Source: Archilochus colubris (taxonomy: Eukaryota > Chordata > Aves > Apodiformes > Trochilidae). From it: a stretch of 64,000 nucleotides of DNA. Below are positions 13,053 through 25,200 of this stretch, piece by piece. The translations under genes were made by a program, and so were the position numbers. How positions within the stretch are numbered: position 1 is the stretch's first letter; each line of letters starts with the position of its first letter. The notes under the pieces are model-generated. The model saw only the letters and a program-made list of their open reading frames with translations. It searched no databases and was not told the DNA's origin. The stretch spans positions 3,101,676 through 3,165,675 of the forward strand of contig CM041104.1 of assembly GCA_023079485.1 (NCBI GenBank), written 5' to 3'.

Positions 13053-14430
13053 ATTTGTTTGCTTCTTTCTGGAGTTGAAGTGGTCATAACTGGATGCAAT
13101 TTTCTGCATCTGCCCAGCTGCTGTTTTACAGACAATATCCCCATCCTTTCTCCCTTGCCATGCCTGGGTACACTCAGATCTAACTGCATGATGGACTTGT
13201 TTGCACCCACACTGCTTTGCCAAAGGTATATTCTCAAATATCAGCTTTTTTGGTCTTTTTGAATTCCTTCTGAGTGAACCATGTATCCTACCTACTAATA
13301 CTAACCAATAGCACCTACCAATCCCTCTCTCCACTGGTTTAATCTAATTCTATTTTGCCTCATTTCTTCTCTCTTGGTCCATCTATGTTTTTTTCCAAGA
13401 AGGTTTTCCCATTGTTGTTTGCTACTCCTTCCAATCTGGGTATCAGCTGGGGATTTAATTACTGTCCTTTTTACCTATTTTTCCAGGTCATTAACAGGGC
13501 TTCTGAGCAAGACTGAAAGTAACAAAAATCCTAGAGGTAATCCCAGTGCAGCTTCCCCTAACTGGACAGTGCACACTGGTGCCTGTGTGCTCATCTGAAG
13601 TGGGTTCCCTGCAGGGCAAGGAGAGGGAGCTGCTTTTCAAGCAAGACCTTGTAAGCCACTGTCTAAAATTATTTACTAGAATCAAAGTGACCAAATACTG
13701 TAAAGGTTTTCTAATTCAATAAAACGATTAACCCAGCAAGTTCCTTTTAGTGAGGAGCAGCACCCAGCCTCCCATCTGTATCACTCCTTTACCCTGAGAT
13801 CTGTGCAGGTCCCCTCACCCACTGTGCATCCTTAACCTGAATGTTTGCTTCCTATGGGAGCTTTCCAAGGTTTCTCATTCCTGTCTCTATCCCAGGCTCT
13901 GTCTGGAAGCAACAGCACTTTTGGCTAAAGAGAGATGCTGGGTTTCTCTTCCAGAGCCCCACTGCCAGCACATCCTTTGCTAAATTTGCCTCCATGGTCT
14001 CTCCTTCATCTGCACCAACCCTGGGTAGATTTGGTTCAGACATTTGACTGTGTTCAACAGACAAACCACAGAATGAACCTTACACCCCACTCCCCAGCTC
14101 ATTAACCAGATAGTTATTTTTTTTTTTCATTCACAAGTTACCTATCCAGAGCCATGTCTGAAACCTCTCCATGGCACACACTACATTGGTTAGGGATGCT
14201 TATTTTCAAAGGCTTGCCCTTTATCTGCCATTATATATTAATAAATGCCCCTTACATCCTCACTCCTTCTGCAAAGGAATGAGAAAAAAAACCTCAGAAA
14301 TTATTTGTGGGATTATTTAGTGAAATCCTTTCAGAATATATGTGACTTAAAAATCTTTATATAGAGTGAGGTTGTTAAATAAAATATAAATTATACACTA
14401 TTATCTACCTATCACATGGACCTGTGACAC
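13053..14430. other. Non-coding stretch, nothing recognised
   Basis: Pyrimidine-rich sequence to about 13450, then ordinary CpG-poor DNA. AT-rich from about 14220 to 14400. No recognisable repeat or exon. Confidence 0.45.
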
Positions 14431-14587
14431 ATCCTACTGAATCATAGAATCATAGAATCATAGAATCATAGTAGCTCTGGACCCAGCACTCAGCACCCAG
14501 TAGGATCATAGAATCTATGATCCTATTGATTCTAGGATCTATGATTCTATGATCCTACTGGGTGCTGAGTGCTGGGTCCAGAGCTAC
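14431..14587. repeat. CR1-type tail repeats joined to a 117-bp near-perfect palindrome
   Basis: At 14439-14470 there are four tandem copies of the octamer AATCATAG-type unit (the reverse complement of the CR1 tail). An inverted repeat follows directly. The left arm 14471-14514 and right arm 14544-14587 are perfect 44-bp reverse complements, and the arms pair again closer to the centre (14519-14525 with 14533-14539). The centre is at 14529. The distal part of each arm (the 'gctctggacccagcactcag' segment) is not CR1-like, while the inner part is tail repeat. The 9-mer ATCCTACTG occurs both at 14431-14439, just before the tail repeats, and at 14552-14560 inside the right arm. The right arm is thus probably the original sequence and the left arm an inverted copy. 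Confidence 0.85.
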
Positions 14588-17500
14588 ACAGAGTTATGGC
14601 TATCACCAATTGATAGCAAAGCCTTACAAGCACTTGGAAACTTCAATTAAAAGCATTGCTTTTTATTATTTTCCATACTATAACATGGGAAAAAAAAAAC
14701 CAACAAAACAAACAGTCCAGTATTACAGGACAATAAAACCCAAATCTGTGTCCAGGCAGAAACAACAGAAGTGGTAACTACACAGTGATGCCAGGAGGAA
14801 TGTGAGCTGGAGATGCTGCAATACTGCCCGGGCTCTGTGGCAGCCCCCAGGGGCATTCAGAAAACATTTCAAGGGGATCAAAGCTGCCTCACGGGCACTA
14901 TACAAATCCACCATCATAAACACTGAATAATACATTACACTAATCTGATTGCTATTGACTGTTACAGTTGCATGTGTGACCTTGGGCATGCATTCATCAA
15001 AGGGAGTCGTTTGTGTTTCCATCCTCTATCCTGCAGCCATGAGCAAAACTCATCTCCAATCTTTTCTTGTCCCCCTATCTCGTTGTGTTCCCTCTGATGT
15101 TACTTGGAAATAGAGGCTGGTAGATGGAGGGAAAAGGCTTTTTCCATCCCTCCTTCTTTGTTTGAACACACACAAATGCTCTGATACAGAATAATAAGAA
15201 CATGCACTTTTTTGTACACCCAGTGCTCTCTGAACCCAATTTAGGAAGTGTTGCAATCTTAAAAAGCAGCTGAACTTTGGAGTAATTGCTTTGTGAGCAG
15301 AGAATATAGCTAACCCCAGATGCTCTTTGGAATTCCATCCAATGTGCTGATTTTTTACCCTAAGAAGTGAGGATGACATCAAAATGAAAGCTCCCACTGC
15401 CCTCCTGCAGGCTCTCTAATGTGTTGCTCATGTGAGGTGCATCAAGGCTTAAACTGGAGAAACCAATCTCTCATCAGCTTCTCTTCCCTTTGTCTTTACC
15501 AGAAGATGGGGAACACAAGAGAGAGCTGACAATGTGTTGAAAACAAATCGAATGGGCATTGCTCTGCCTGCATTGATTCTCTTCTCCCTCCCCCAAGGCT
15601 ATGAGATGATACTTCACATATTATATTACAAAAATCTCAGGCACATGATGGCTGGCATGCTGCCTCCTGCCCCAAGTTGGTCTTTGAGTATGGGAAGCCT
15701 TCCCCCAGGGTGTGTTTGATCCCTGCAGCAAGCTTAGTGCAAAAAAAAAAAAAAATCAAATCAGACAAAACTTCAAAATAATCTAATGAGCTGGATTTGA
15801 TACCATTTCAGAGCATTGGCATGCAAACTCGTGTCTTTACCAGCCTTATTCCACTACCTGAGAGCTAAGCATGACAGTCAATAATTTAAGGTAAAGGATT
15901 TAAAGAGGCTGGGATTATTCCCTGAGAAAGTCTTGTAAATGCAGAGCATTTATATTTAGGATAAAATTTAAACACGTTATAGGAATAGTAATACTACATG
16001 AATAATTGGCTCTACAGCCACAGAGATCTGCTTGTTACATGTTTGATTTTAATTTTTTTTTTTTTTTTTTTAAATCTTGTGATGCTTTTACTGAGAGTTC
16101 TCTCTGTGCCTTGGCAGACAGCACTGAGAGGGAGGTGCTGAAGGGTACCTGGGCACAAAGGAGAATTAAAGAGTAGCAAGCTGTATCCTTACTCCTGACA
16201 GTCAAGCAGTCCTCCCTCCTGGTGATGAAAAAACCCCCAGAAGTTAATTAAGAGGGCCCATTTTGTCTACAAAGCCTTTTACAGTCCACGTTCCCTGCTC
16301 AGATACACTTACTTTTTCCATCAGTCACATCAGTACCTCTGGGTTGCTGCAGAGCATCACCAGGGGACCCCTGGAAGCTTTCTCCTTTATAAATTTTTCA
16401 CACTGGTTCTATTACCTGGAGTGGACTTCCACACCATAAGAGCACATCCTGATCCCCCCCAGACCTTTCTCAACCCTCAGCCTGTCTGCCACGCTGAAGA
16501 AAAATAGCACAAAGAGACCACTCTCCTTCCTTTCTTCATTAGGTAGCATTTCTTCAGCACAGAAGAGAGAGCTTCAGGGCAAATTAATGGATATTTCAGT
16601 GCACCCAAAGAGTGGTCTTAAAAAGATGCCCTGTGTTTTGTGAGGAGACTGCCAAGCCCAAGTGAATCCCTTGGGTATGGCTCTGCAAGGCCATTGAAGC
16701 TGGAGGAGAAAAATGAGTTTTGGATTCCCTTAAAAATGAAAACTGATCACAGAGTGTTGATATCTTTATGGGCTGTTATCCAAATGAGTCAACACAAATC
16801 AGTCATGCATTGGAAATCACATTGCAAACGTATTTTCTTGCCTCTACCAACTTCCCTCCTCACATCCCACAAAGCAAACTTCATTCAGCCCCCACATGTA
16901 AATCCAAAAAAGGGAGAATTGATGGGTACTTGGGATAGGGATTCATCAGTGAAAAACTAACTCCAGGAGAGAGAATCCAAGAGTTCATTCTCCTGAAATT
17001 CAGGTACAAGAAATAACATAAAATCATATGGGAAGACTGCATCCTACAATACCTGGGTATTTTGCCCCCCCTGGGACTCAGACAGATGAGCTTTTTAAAT
17101 TTAACCCCTCCTCACACCCAGAGAGGCTGGAGATGGGGAGCCTCAGTCTCACACAACTTTAAAATCAAAGTAACTTCTGACTCTCCTGGGTCTCACTTTT
17201 GATTTATACTCATGGTGCTTACTCATGGCACTTAGAAGTAAATCAGATCAAGGGAATATAAATCAAACAGAGATCAATACTGAGTGTCAAGGTACTAATT
17301 CTGTCTCCTGAAACAGCCTTTACAAGCTGCAGGAGGCTGGGGGGAAATTTCCCTGGTGCAGCCACAGCAGATTTATGTTGAGCTCTGGTCCTGGTGCAGG
17401 GGAGATGTTGGAGGTGGAAGGGGATGAGTCTGCACCACACGCTATTAAGAATCTGTGTCTGTCTGGGCTGTCAAAAAGTCTGTGGGCAGCTTTGGAAGGT

Positions 17501-17915
17501 TGTCATATATCAGCACACCCTTGCACTGGGGGTTGTTGATGAGAGCCAAATTGGCTGCAAATTCTCTTTCCCTGCCTTTTGCCTTCAGGAACTTTTCCAG
17601 CCCCTCAGCCTCACGCTCCTGATGGAGCAGACCACAGGGTTAAGAAAGAGCAGGTGCCTGAGAGTTCTTCCCCAAAACCCAACTCCACCCAAAGTTTACT
17701 TCATCACCATCATGACAGCAGTAAAGCTGCTCTGAAAATCCTGCTGAAATGTTTGATGAGGAGCAAAGGTGCAGAGGTTGGAAGGGGCTGGGCCACTGCT
17801 CTGTGGGAGGACACAGCTCAAAGCTTCAGCATGTGCTGGCAGCAGCCCCCAAAGTGCTGGGCAGATGTTCACACCAGCCAACAGCTTGTCTGCTGGAGTC
17901 TTAATTTGTTCTTAG
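14588..17915. other. Non-coding stretch
   Basis: Unique-looking sequence with an A14-type run near 15742 and a T19 run at 16053-16071. A short 'tgtgaccttgggca' match to the MIR core at about 14973-14986 is too short to call. AT-rich, conserved-looking DNA lies around 15880-16030 ('tttatatttaggataaaattt'). Confidence 0.45.
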
Positions 17916-17966
17916 GAGACACATTAAAAAAGGATGAGGCGATTTGGCTGCTCGACGCCAGCACTG
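17916..17966 (+). other. Candidate 51-nt exon (speculative)
   Basis: A pyrimidine/T-rich tract ending 'ttgttcttag' precedes position 17916, and 'gtaaat' follows position 17966, giving acceptor and donor consensus around a 51-nt segment. Only one of the three forward frames is open; it would encode DTLKKDEAIWLLDAST with two leading bases and one trailing base, so the exon length keeps frame. Three CpGs lie within 51 bp in otherwise CpG-poor DNA. I do not recognise the peptide. A 179-codon frame (17579-18118) reads through both splice sites, but its flanking parts look like ordinary intronic sequence. Chance is a serious alternative. Confidence 0.2.
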
Positions 17967-20882
17967 GTAAATGTAAATATATATTAGAAAAGTCTGAAAT
18001 CAAAAGGCTCAGAAGAGGAGGAGTGGGAAGGCACAGAAAATGGGCAAGAATTTTTTATGCTAGGAAATTTTACAACTTACTGATCAAAGTAAGAATCCTG
18101 CAGTCCCTTGCTTTGTAGAAATTCACAGAGAAGTGTGATTGAAAGGGGAGATTTGGGGGTGTACTGGGGGGCTGGTCAGGACAGGCTGATGGCATGTTCA
18201 ATTGCAATAGCTGATAGCATAATTAAGTAATAAAAGTCTCCAAGTAGTAATTATAAGACATGTCAAACAGAGTTACAAGGCAGAAGGCCAAGGGCCAAGT
18301 GATTAACCATGTGAGAAGCGTAACAATTCCCTGGAAATCCCCAGCCCAGAGTGCTGGTGCTGCAGTGAAATATAATTTAATAAGTGCCAAAGCACAGGAC
18401 CAGCTTTACATTTCAACTCTAAGGCAGTGGCAGTGCCTCCCACCAATCTCCCCATCTAGAGGGAAAACTCAGGTGAGCTGCCCAGGCCCCTCATTATAAG
18501 TCTGAGCATCTGATTGCTTTGTGACTTCTTGACTTACTTGCTTAGAAACACTGCTCTTTTTTAATTTCTCTCTGTCCTCACCCCTTATTCCTCTAAGATA
18601 TATAGTTCTAATATTTTAATCTCCCCACACATTGCAGCTTTCCACTTAATAATTTTCACTGCCTCCTCTGGACCTTCTGTATTTCTGCTTTCTCCTTCTG
18701 TAAGACTGGACAGCAAAGCTGAGCAAAGCATCCCTGCTGAGGTGTCACTTCTTATACAAGCTATGTAATAATTATTAATGCAAACAAACATTTTATTTGC
18801 TTTTCTGGACAGCTTTTCATATTGAAAAGGTGTCCTGTTGGCAATGATGCCTCATTCCTCTCCTTACTACCAACAGTTAATGTAACACCAGCTCCACATA
18901 TGAGTAGTTTAAATTGTTTTTATTTTTCCTTACTCTGTGCTTCACCTGATGCTTACTTGCACTGAGCTGAACCCTAGCCCACCTAGCTCTGTAAGACACT
19001 CCTGAAATTATTTACAGTTTTATTGATGCTTTTGGCACTCAAAATTGTTATTTTGGCTCAGCAGTAGGGCTGGTCCTAGAGCATCACATCCCTGGCTTTA
19101 TCCCAAAAGAGTTATTACTCTTTCCTTATAAGAGAAGCAATGACTGTGCAGCTGCTTGCTCTCTCAAGAAATGTTTGTAGAAGACTATTTAAAACCTCAT
19201 TGAAGACTGAAATTTCTGAAAGCCTTCTCTGCTCTGCTGCAGGAACACCGAGAAGTGTAATAGACTGGAGAGGAATTATTATTTTGTTTTACGGAACCGT
19301 GCAGTTCTGTCTGGGAGATAACACTAAGCAGCATTTTATAACCACCATATTTTTAGCTCATTTATTTGATTAAAACGAGGATCGTTTCTCTTTGCTTTCC
19401 AGATGTCTCCTAGTCTGAGGAATTTGCAGATATTTTGTACCTGACACTCCTTCAGAACACCCAGTGCTTGACGCTGCATAAATCATCTCGTGTGGCTGCC
19501 ACTGCCTTGTGGTACAACCTGAGAGCAGCAGCAGACTTCAGCTCCCTTTCCACATGTGGATGATCAAATCATGAGAGTAACATTTTGGGGTTTTTTTGGA
19601 CTTCATTGGACCCATTCACAGAACTTTTCCTCTGACCTCTAGTGCATACAAGTGCTTCCACTTCTTGCTGCATGACCATAAACCCCACTCTAAAATCACC
19701 ATAACACCAATTTTCCAGTAATCCTACTGACTGCAAATAACCATTTGTGTTAGAGGGACAGAGATTTTTATTTCCCATTTGAAAACATTCATAAACACAG
19801 CCTTATGAGCATGCAGAGAGGCTGTAAAGGCATGAGAGCCTGCCCAGGGACCTCCAAGGAGCCCAGAGCTTATCACCTGCCTGAGCTGGTACACCCAAAA
19901 AGTTCTGGGTACCAGGTAGTTGAGACTCCTTGTTGTAAAGCTTTTCTCTCATTTTGGTGTGGTACTGAACACACTAACATTTAAAAAAAAAAAAAACAGT
20001 TACATAATTTAGTCAAATGTATTACTTATTTCAGTGACAAAATTAACTCCTCACTTTAATAGGTAATAAAAACCCCTGCCTTCCTCTCCTTTTACCCACA
20101 CTTCCCCAGTCCCAGGTATGAATCACTTTTTGTTTCAGCAAAGTGCCAGAGGAACATGAGCTCCCCTGTAATTTCCTTACCCTGTGTATGTAAGAAACCT
20201 TTTTTTTCTCCTCCTCTGTTCTCTCCTGGGTCTCAGGACACGTCACTCTCCAGTCCCATGGTGTGGGGCCAGGTTGGTGAGAATGGAGGAGATGCTTCAC
20301 CCAGGTCTAAGAGGTGAGAAGATGCTTCCAAAAAGGCACCAGTTATTCCTGGAACAAGAGAGGGGAGCAAGCATCGTGGTGTTAACCTCTGGGAAGGTAA
20401 TTATGGATATTTTTATATGAGAATGAGGAAATGCTTCTTTAACAATGCAAAAATTAAAGAGAACTGAAGTATTATCATCATTGTCTGCTAATAACCCTTT
20501 TATTAAGTGTGTGCATAGCTCATGTTTCCAGCCTATAAATAGCATAAACACCATTAAAAGGAAACCTAATTATATAATACTGTTTAATGGTTGGTTTTAT
20601 GTTGTATTAAGTAATCTTCCTGAACTACCTGTCTATCCAAGTACTGAAAAAAATAAGTAATCAAATCTGTTTCCCAAACCTTTACTGTATAAATGTAACA
20701 AAAAGTCTAGAAATGCAGGAAACTTATTATGGGGGCTGTGCTGTGCTTGCCTGGGGGACACTAAATCTCCACTTAAGTCTCAAAGTGCTATTTTAGGATG
20801 CACCTTTCCAAAGAAGGGATCTTTGCTGAGCCACACGCCAATTATCAGGAAAACAGGGAAGCTAAAGGAAGAGCAAAGGTTT

Positions 20883-20900
20883 GTGGAAATATATTTCCAC
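20883..20900. repeat. Perfect 18-bp palindrome
   Basis: GTGGAAATATATTTCCAC reads identically on both strands. It contains two inverted TTTCC motifs, a geometry used by some dimeric transcription factors, but a chance origin is equally possible. Confidence 0.9.
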
Positions 20901-21248
20901 TTTTAAAAATGGAAATTAGAGGAAGCAGACTCCAAAATGTGGCATGTCTCTGGTTTTAGGCATCCTGAGACTATCAGAAAGTTTTCTTCTTTTCTCTTTT
21001 CAAGCACAGAGTGTGTAACCCTGTGGTCATGGTACTTAAGCAACTCTGTGTGATATTTTTTTTTTCTTTTGTTTCCTGGAAATGGTGAAACATTCAGAAC
21101 AAACCAAGTTTTGCAAAGCCAGGTTTTCCTTTGAATTGGAAATTTCAGGTGCAATAGCTGCCTGTACTGAGTACTTGGTTATTGCTGTTACAGTCTAAGT
21201 GCTCCCCCGTGTGTTTGCTCTCATCCTCTTGCTATAATTTCAGATACA

Positions 21249-21309
21249 TTTTTAAACTTAACAATATTTAACTACTTTTTAAGTTTAAAAAAAAAAAAAA
21301 AAAAAAAAA
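21249..21309 (+). repeat. 13-bp hairpin followed by poly(A)23
   Basis: Arms TTTTTAAACTTAA (21249-21261) and TTAAGTTTAAAAA (21279-21291) are perfect reverse complements with a 17-nt loop. The second arm runs into an A23 tract (21287-21309). No retrocopy body is recognisable upstream. Confidence 0.85.
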
Positions 21310-22188
21310 GGGATAAATCAGCAGATTTCAGCAAAATTTCTAGCCTGTCTCTCTGAAATATCAAATGTCTTTAAGGAAAAAAAAAACAAATGTAGGGTTC
21401 TTAGTCATGGTCACACTTCTCCCTCTGGTCTATTAGTAAATCAAGCTCTGAATTGCTACATGGCTTGATTGAAGCAGTTTAATTGCAAGATCAGGACTGT
21501 GTGAGATGGGAGAACCACTGGTGGGGTTGGCATCTCCAGATCGGATGCTCCCAGGACTGGAATATCCCAGAGGGAATGAGAGGATGGGGCTGGGAGAGCC
21601 CAAACAGAACCAAACCCACTGCCTTCTCCTGCCAAGAGCCTAAGGCTGGGAGCATCACACATTGCACATGCTGCTCATGGGTGCCACAACCAGAGATCTC
21701 AGTAATCCATCAAAAATTAAGCTGTAGGTGATAAACTTTCTGGGTTTGGTTTGCTGCTCATTTTTAATTATGGTCTGGGGGAGGGACCTGCATTTGGATA
21801 ACAGGAGCAGAAAGTTTTTAGGGTCTGGTGTGGGGTCTGGAGGAGCAGAAGAAGTTCACAAATTCAGGCTAAAGTCCACAGTCCCCCTTCCCTGCCACAG
21901 CCAGAGATGAAAGGTCTGTATATTTCTGGATTTTCTTGGGGATGTTCTCCACTGCTTTCTCTGAGGCAAATGATTTAAACTCTGCCAAAGTTTACTCATG
22001 CCTGGGATGAGCAATGTGTGCTACAGAGCCTCCCACACCCCCCACCAGCCTTTAATTTCTGTTTGCACAGGGATTTGAGCTCTTTCACTCCCCAGCCTGT
22101 GGCTACCAAGATGTTACCAAGATCTCAAAAGCAACAAGTGCCCTGCATGGACATTGCACCTGCTGGGAAAGGCAGATTGGTAGCAAAA

Positions 22189-22256
22189 GGGTTGGACTCA
22201 ATGATCTCTGAGGTCCCTTCCAACCCAGCCAATTCTATGATTCTATGATTCTATGA
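22189..22256 (+). mobile_element. CR1 3' tail fragment
   Basis: 'gggttggactcaatgatctc' then 'ggtcccttccaacccagcc' and three ATTCTATG-type tail repeats. This is the last 68 bp of a severely 5'-truncated CR1 inserted on the plus strand. Confidence 0.9.
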
Positions 22257-25200
22257 AAAGTTTTTTCCCCTATGAAAATCAAAGGCAAGTTTGCAACTTC
22301 AGATCCCCAAACTTTTAGCTTGGGAAAAGTCTTCCAAGGGTTTCTTCCCACCCAGGCATTGCAAGTTCTGCTTCTGTCCTGCTGACTCCTCCTGAGCAAG
22401 GCTTGGTGGTGATTAATCCCCATCCTCTGCACAGCATTACATGGATAACTGAGCAGAAACTCCATGTCTTTTAGGAGACTTACTGCAATATCTTACACTA
22501 CCATACAGATCTCTTTTATTTAAAAACTTCAGATGAAGCATTTAACATTCTTCTTTTTTTTTTTTTTTTAACATTCTTCAATCAGTTCACTGAGACAAAT
22601 TCCTAAGTAGATGCAAGAATAAATTTTAGTTGAATTTCAGGGGATACTTATTACATGTTAAATACCACTAGGCAATTATTTAATGAGGTTTAACAAGTAT
22701 GTAATAGATAGATTACTTATGACCTAGATGTGAAACCTCAATGAATATGTTTAATCAATTGGCATTCAATTAACATACATTAGGCTTTTCCTGCAGCACG
22801 GTGTTTTATTTTAGCTGTCTGGCTAACAGACTGGGCTTGCATACTTCTTAACTACTTGCTGTCCATAATTTTAGGTCCAAAATTTGACCTGTAATAACAA
22901 TAATAAAAAAAAATTCATTGCAAACCTGCTCTTGGTGAGTTTATTGGCCTGTAATTACCCGTTTAGAAGTGTAAATCCCATTTGGTCCATCAGTATACTC
23001 AATTATCTTCTCTGCATTCCCAACTGCAGGGACATTTCTATGCCCCAGACAGTTGTGTCCACACCTTTTTTCTGCTTCAGCAAAAGAAAATAAACTGGTC
23101 CCTTCTACTGAAATCAAATTTTCACTGCCTATGAAAGGTAATATGGGATTAAAGTGGAATATAAATGAGCATTGCTGATGGATGTCCTAGGGTGAAATTA
23201 CACTCTTGAAACATCACAAACAACCTGGAAACTCCTCTGCATCTTTGTAGTGCTACAGTTTAATTAAAGCTTAATAACAAATAACAAATTTACATGAGTT
23301 TTTGTCCAGTTGAATTCATTAATTCAGATGTAACTCGTGCTTTTTGTTCCCCTCAGCAGCAGAAAAATTGTCTTTCTCAAAAACCTGTCAGAAACACTGA
23401 AAACACTACTAAATAATGTTGAAAGCCAGCTTAGCCAGGAGAACTGGTGAGAAAGGAATTAATTTCCAGCACACTCTCAAAGTGCTGCAGAGGCTGTGTA
23501 GCATCTGATGCCTTCAGCCTCCTGAAGAGATTTGTCTCTCAGACCCTTGTCCTGCTTCTGTTTTGCTTCACATGGTTGAAAGAGCAGAGGCAGGTAAAAA
23601 ACATGGGTAATACTGAATAATATTTTCTGGAAACTGGTTAATTTTCCTACCAATACCACTACCTACAGCCTACCCCACCCGAGCTGCCACGTAGAGCTCC
23701 CCAATCCAGTTTCCAATCTCTCCTTTCACCCCAGTCCAATTCCACACCTGAGTTACAGACTGCACATCACCACGTGCTGCACAAGGAATGATGCAGAATT
23801 TTTGGAGAAGGGAAAATAGAAGACAGAAGCTACAGAGAGACAAGTGAGAAAATTATCCAGATCTTGACATACTGCTAACTGGTTTCAGAACACCTAAAAT
23901 GCCATTTTGGGTTCAGGTCCACATTTTCCAAACAGAAGAAGCCTCGATGTGCTCTATGGGAAGAGCTGGAGTGGAGGTTAAAATATTGCAGAACCATCAT
24001 GCATCTTCTCTGCACATCATTAAAGGAAGATCATGTGCCAGAAAAATAGCTGCATGGTTTTGTCCAGTTTTAATTCTTATCTTGGAGTAAGGTTTTTTAT
24101 GGAAATTCTGTGACTCTGGCTAATTTACCATGTCCTGTGCCTACAAACATTGCTTTCTAGCACCAAACTTTGTAGTTTCAAAACTTTGGTGTCAGGATCT
24201 GAAGGGCTACAAAGCAAGAAGATACATTTTGTTCTTTTCTTCTGAAGAAAGGACACCCTGCAAGATTAAAGTAACTGGATTTTGATCAGCATTTCCCATT
24301 TACACTGGGCTCTTTACGAATTGAAATGTAAAAGGTCAACGCTCCAAAAGCATCTTTCATTTCTAAAGAGGTTTGTTCACCACTGTAATTTAATAGCCAT
24401 GCCAAAGCTGATAAGATTTTGGAATCTGTCCATGGCGTGTATTGATGTCACAGGTCAAAAATAAAGGCTTCAATGTAATTTATTTCTCCAAGCACAGTGA
24501 AGATAATAACTCAAGAGCAGAGCAATATGTTAAAACTAAATTATATTCAATAAAGATGACTTATGCCAGTCTTCTAAAAACTAAATACACTTGGCTCAGT
24601 TCGAAGGTGCTGGTGGCCTCCAGGAGGGACTTCAGGACTGCACAGTGGCCACCAGTGGTTCTGAGCCCATGATCTGGGGTCTGAGGGCACAGCAAGGGGC
24701 AGAAGGTTGTTCCTCCTTTCCTTGCTGAAAATCTGACTTGAGGGAGCATTTTCTTGAACCAGCTTCTCCTTTCTGTTTTCCTTGCTGCTGGATGGAATGA
24801 TGCATAAGAAATAAAAATTGGTTCCTGCTATAAATAGAGTCAGTGCATGTGATACCAGGAGGAGGAGAGCAGATGCTGCACACTTCACCCTACACGTCAG
24901 GCTTGAAGGCAGAGTTGGGGACGGGGGAAGGGGAACACTTCCAAAACACTGGCAGAGAAAATTATCAAGAGAACAGGCAGAGCAGAGGCAGGTAGAGTGT
25001 TTCTTCTGCTAGACAACCTGCATGCCAAAGTTATCCAAAGCATTTGAGGTCCAGCAGTTGGTCCTTCATCTAGTGACCTGGAAGAGGAGGCTGGCAGTGA
25101 TCTTCTTCCAAGAGTCAATACCAACCAACCCCAACAGATCTTTTAACTTTTGCCTTTTTTTATGACTATTTTAGCAAATTGCTTCTGCTTGAGAGGATTT

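Larger units (their letters stand above)
17967..22188. other. Non-coding stretch with AT-rich, conserved-looking blocks
   Basis: No recognised repeat family. The segment about 18180-18260 is AT-rich with TAATTAAG-like sites. About 19140-19520 carries several CpGs (caccgag, tacggaaccgtg, aacgaggatcg, ttgacgctg) and looks like a conserved non-coding element. A perfect 18-bp palindrome lies at 20883-20900 and a hairpin followed by poly(A) at 21249-21309. Confidence 0.4.

Noticed and set aside
14969..14990. MIR-core-like 'tgtgaccttgggca'
   Set aside because: Only about 14 bp match and no other MIR parts are visible nearby.
17579..18118. 179-codon plus-strand open frame
   Set aside because: No recognisable domain over the full length. 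Only the 51-nt inner segment has exon-like features, and the frame reads through its splice sites.
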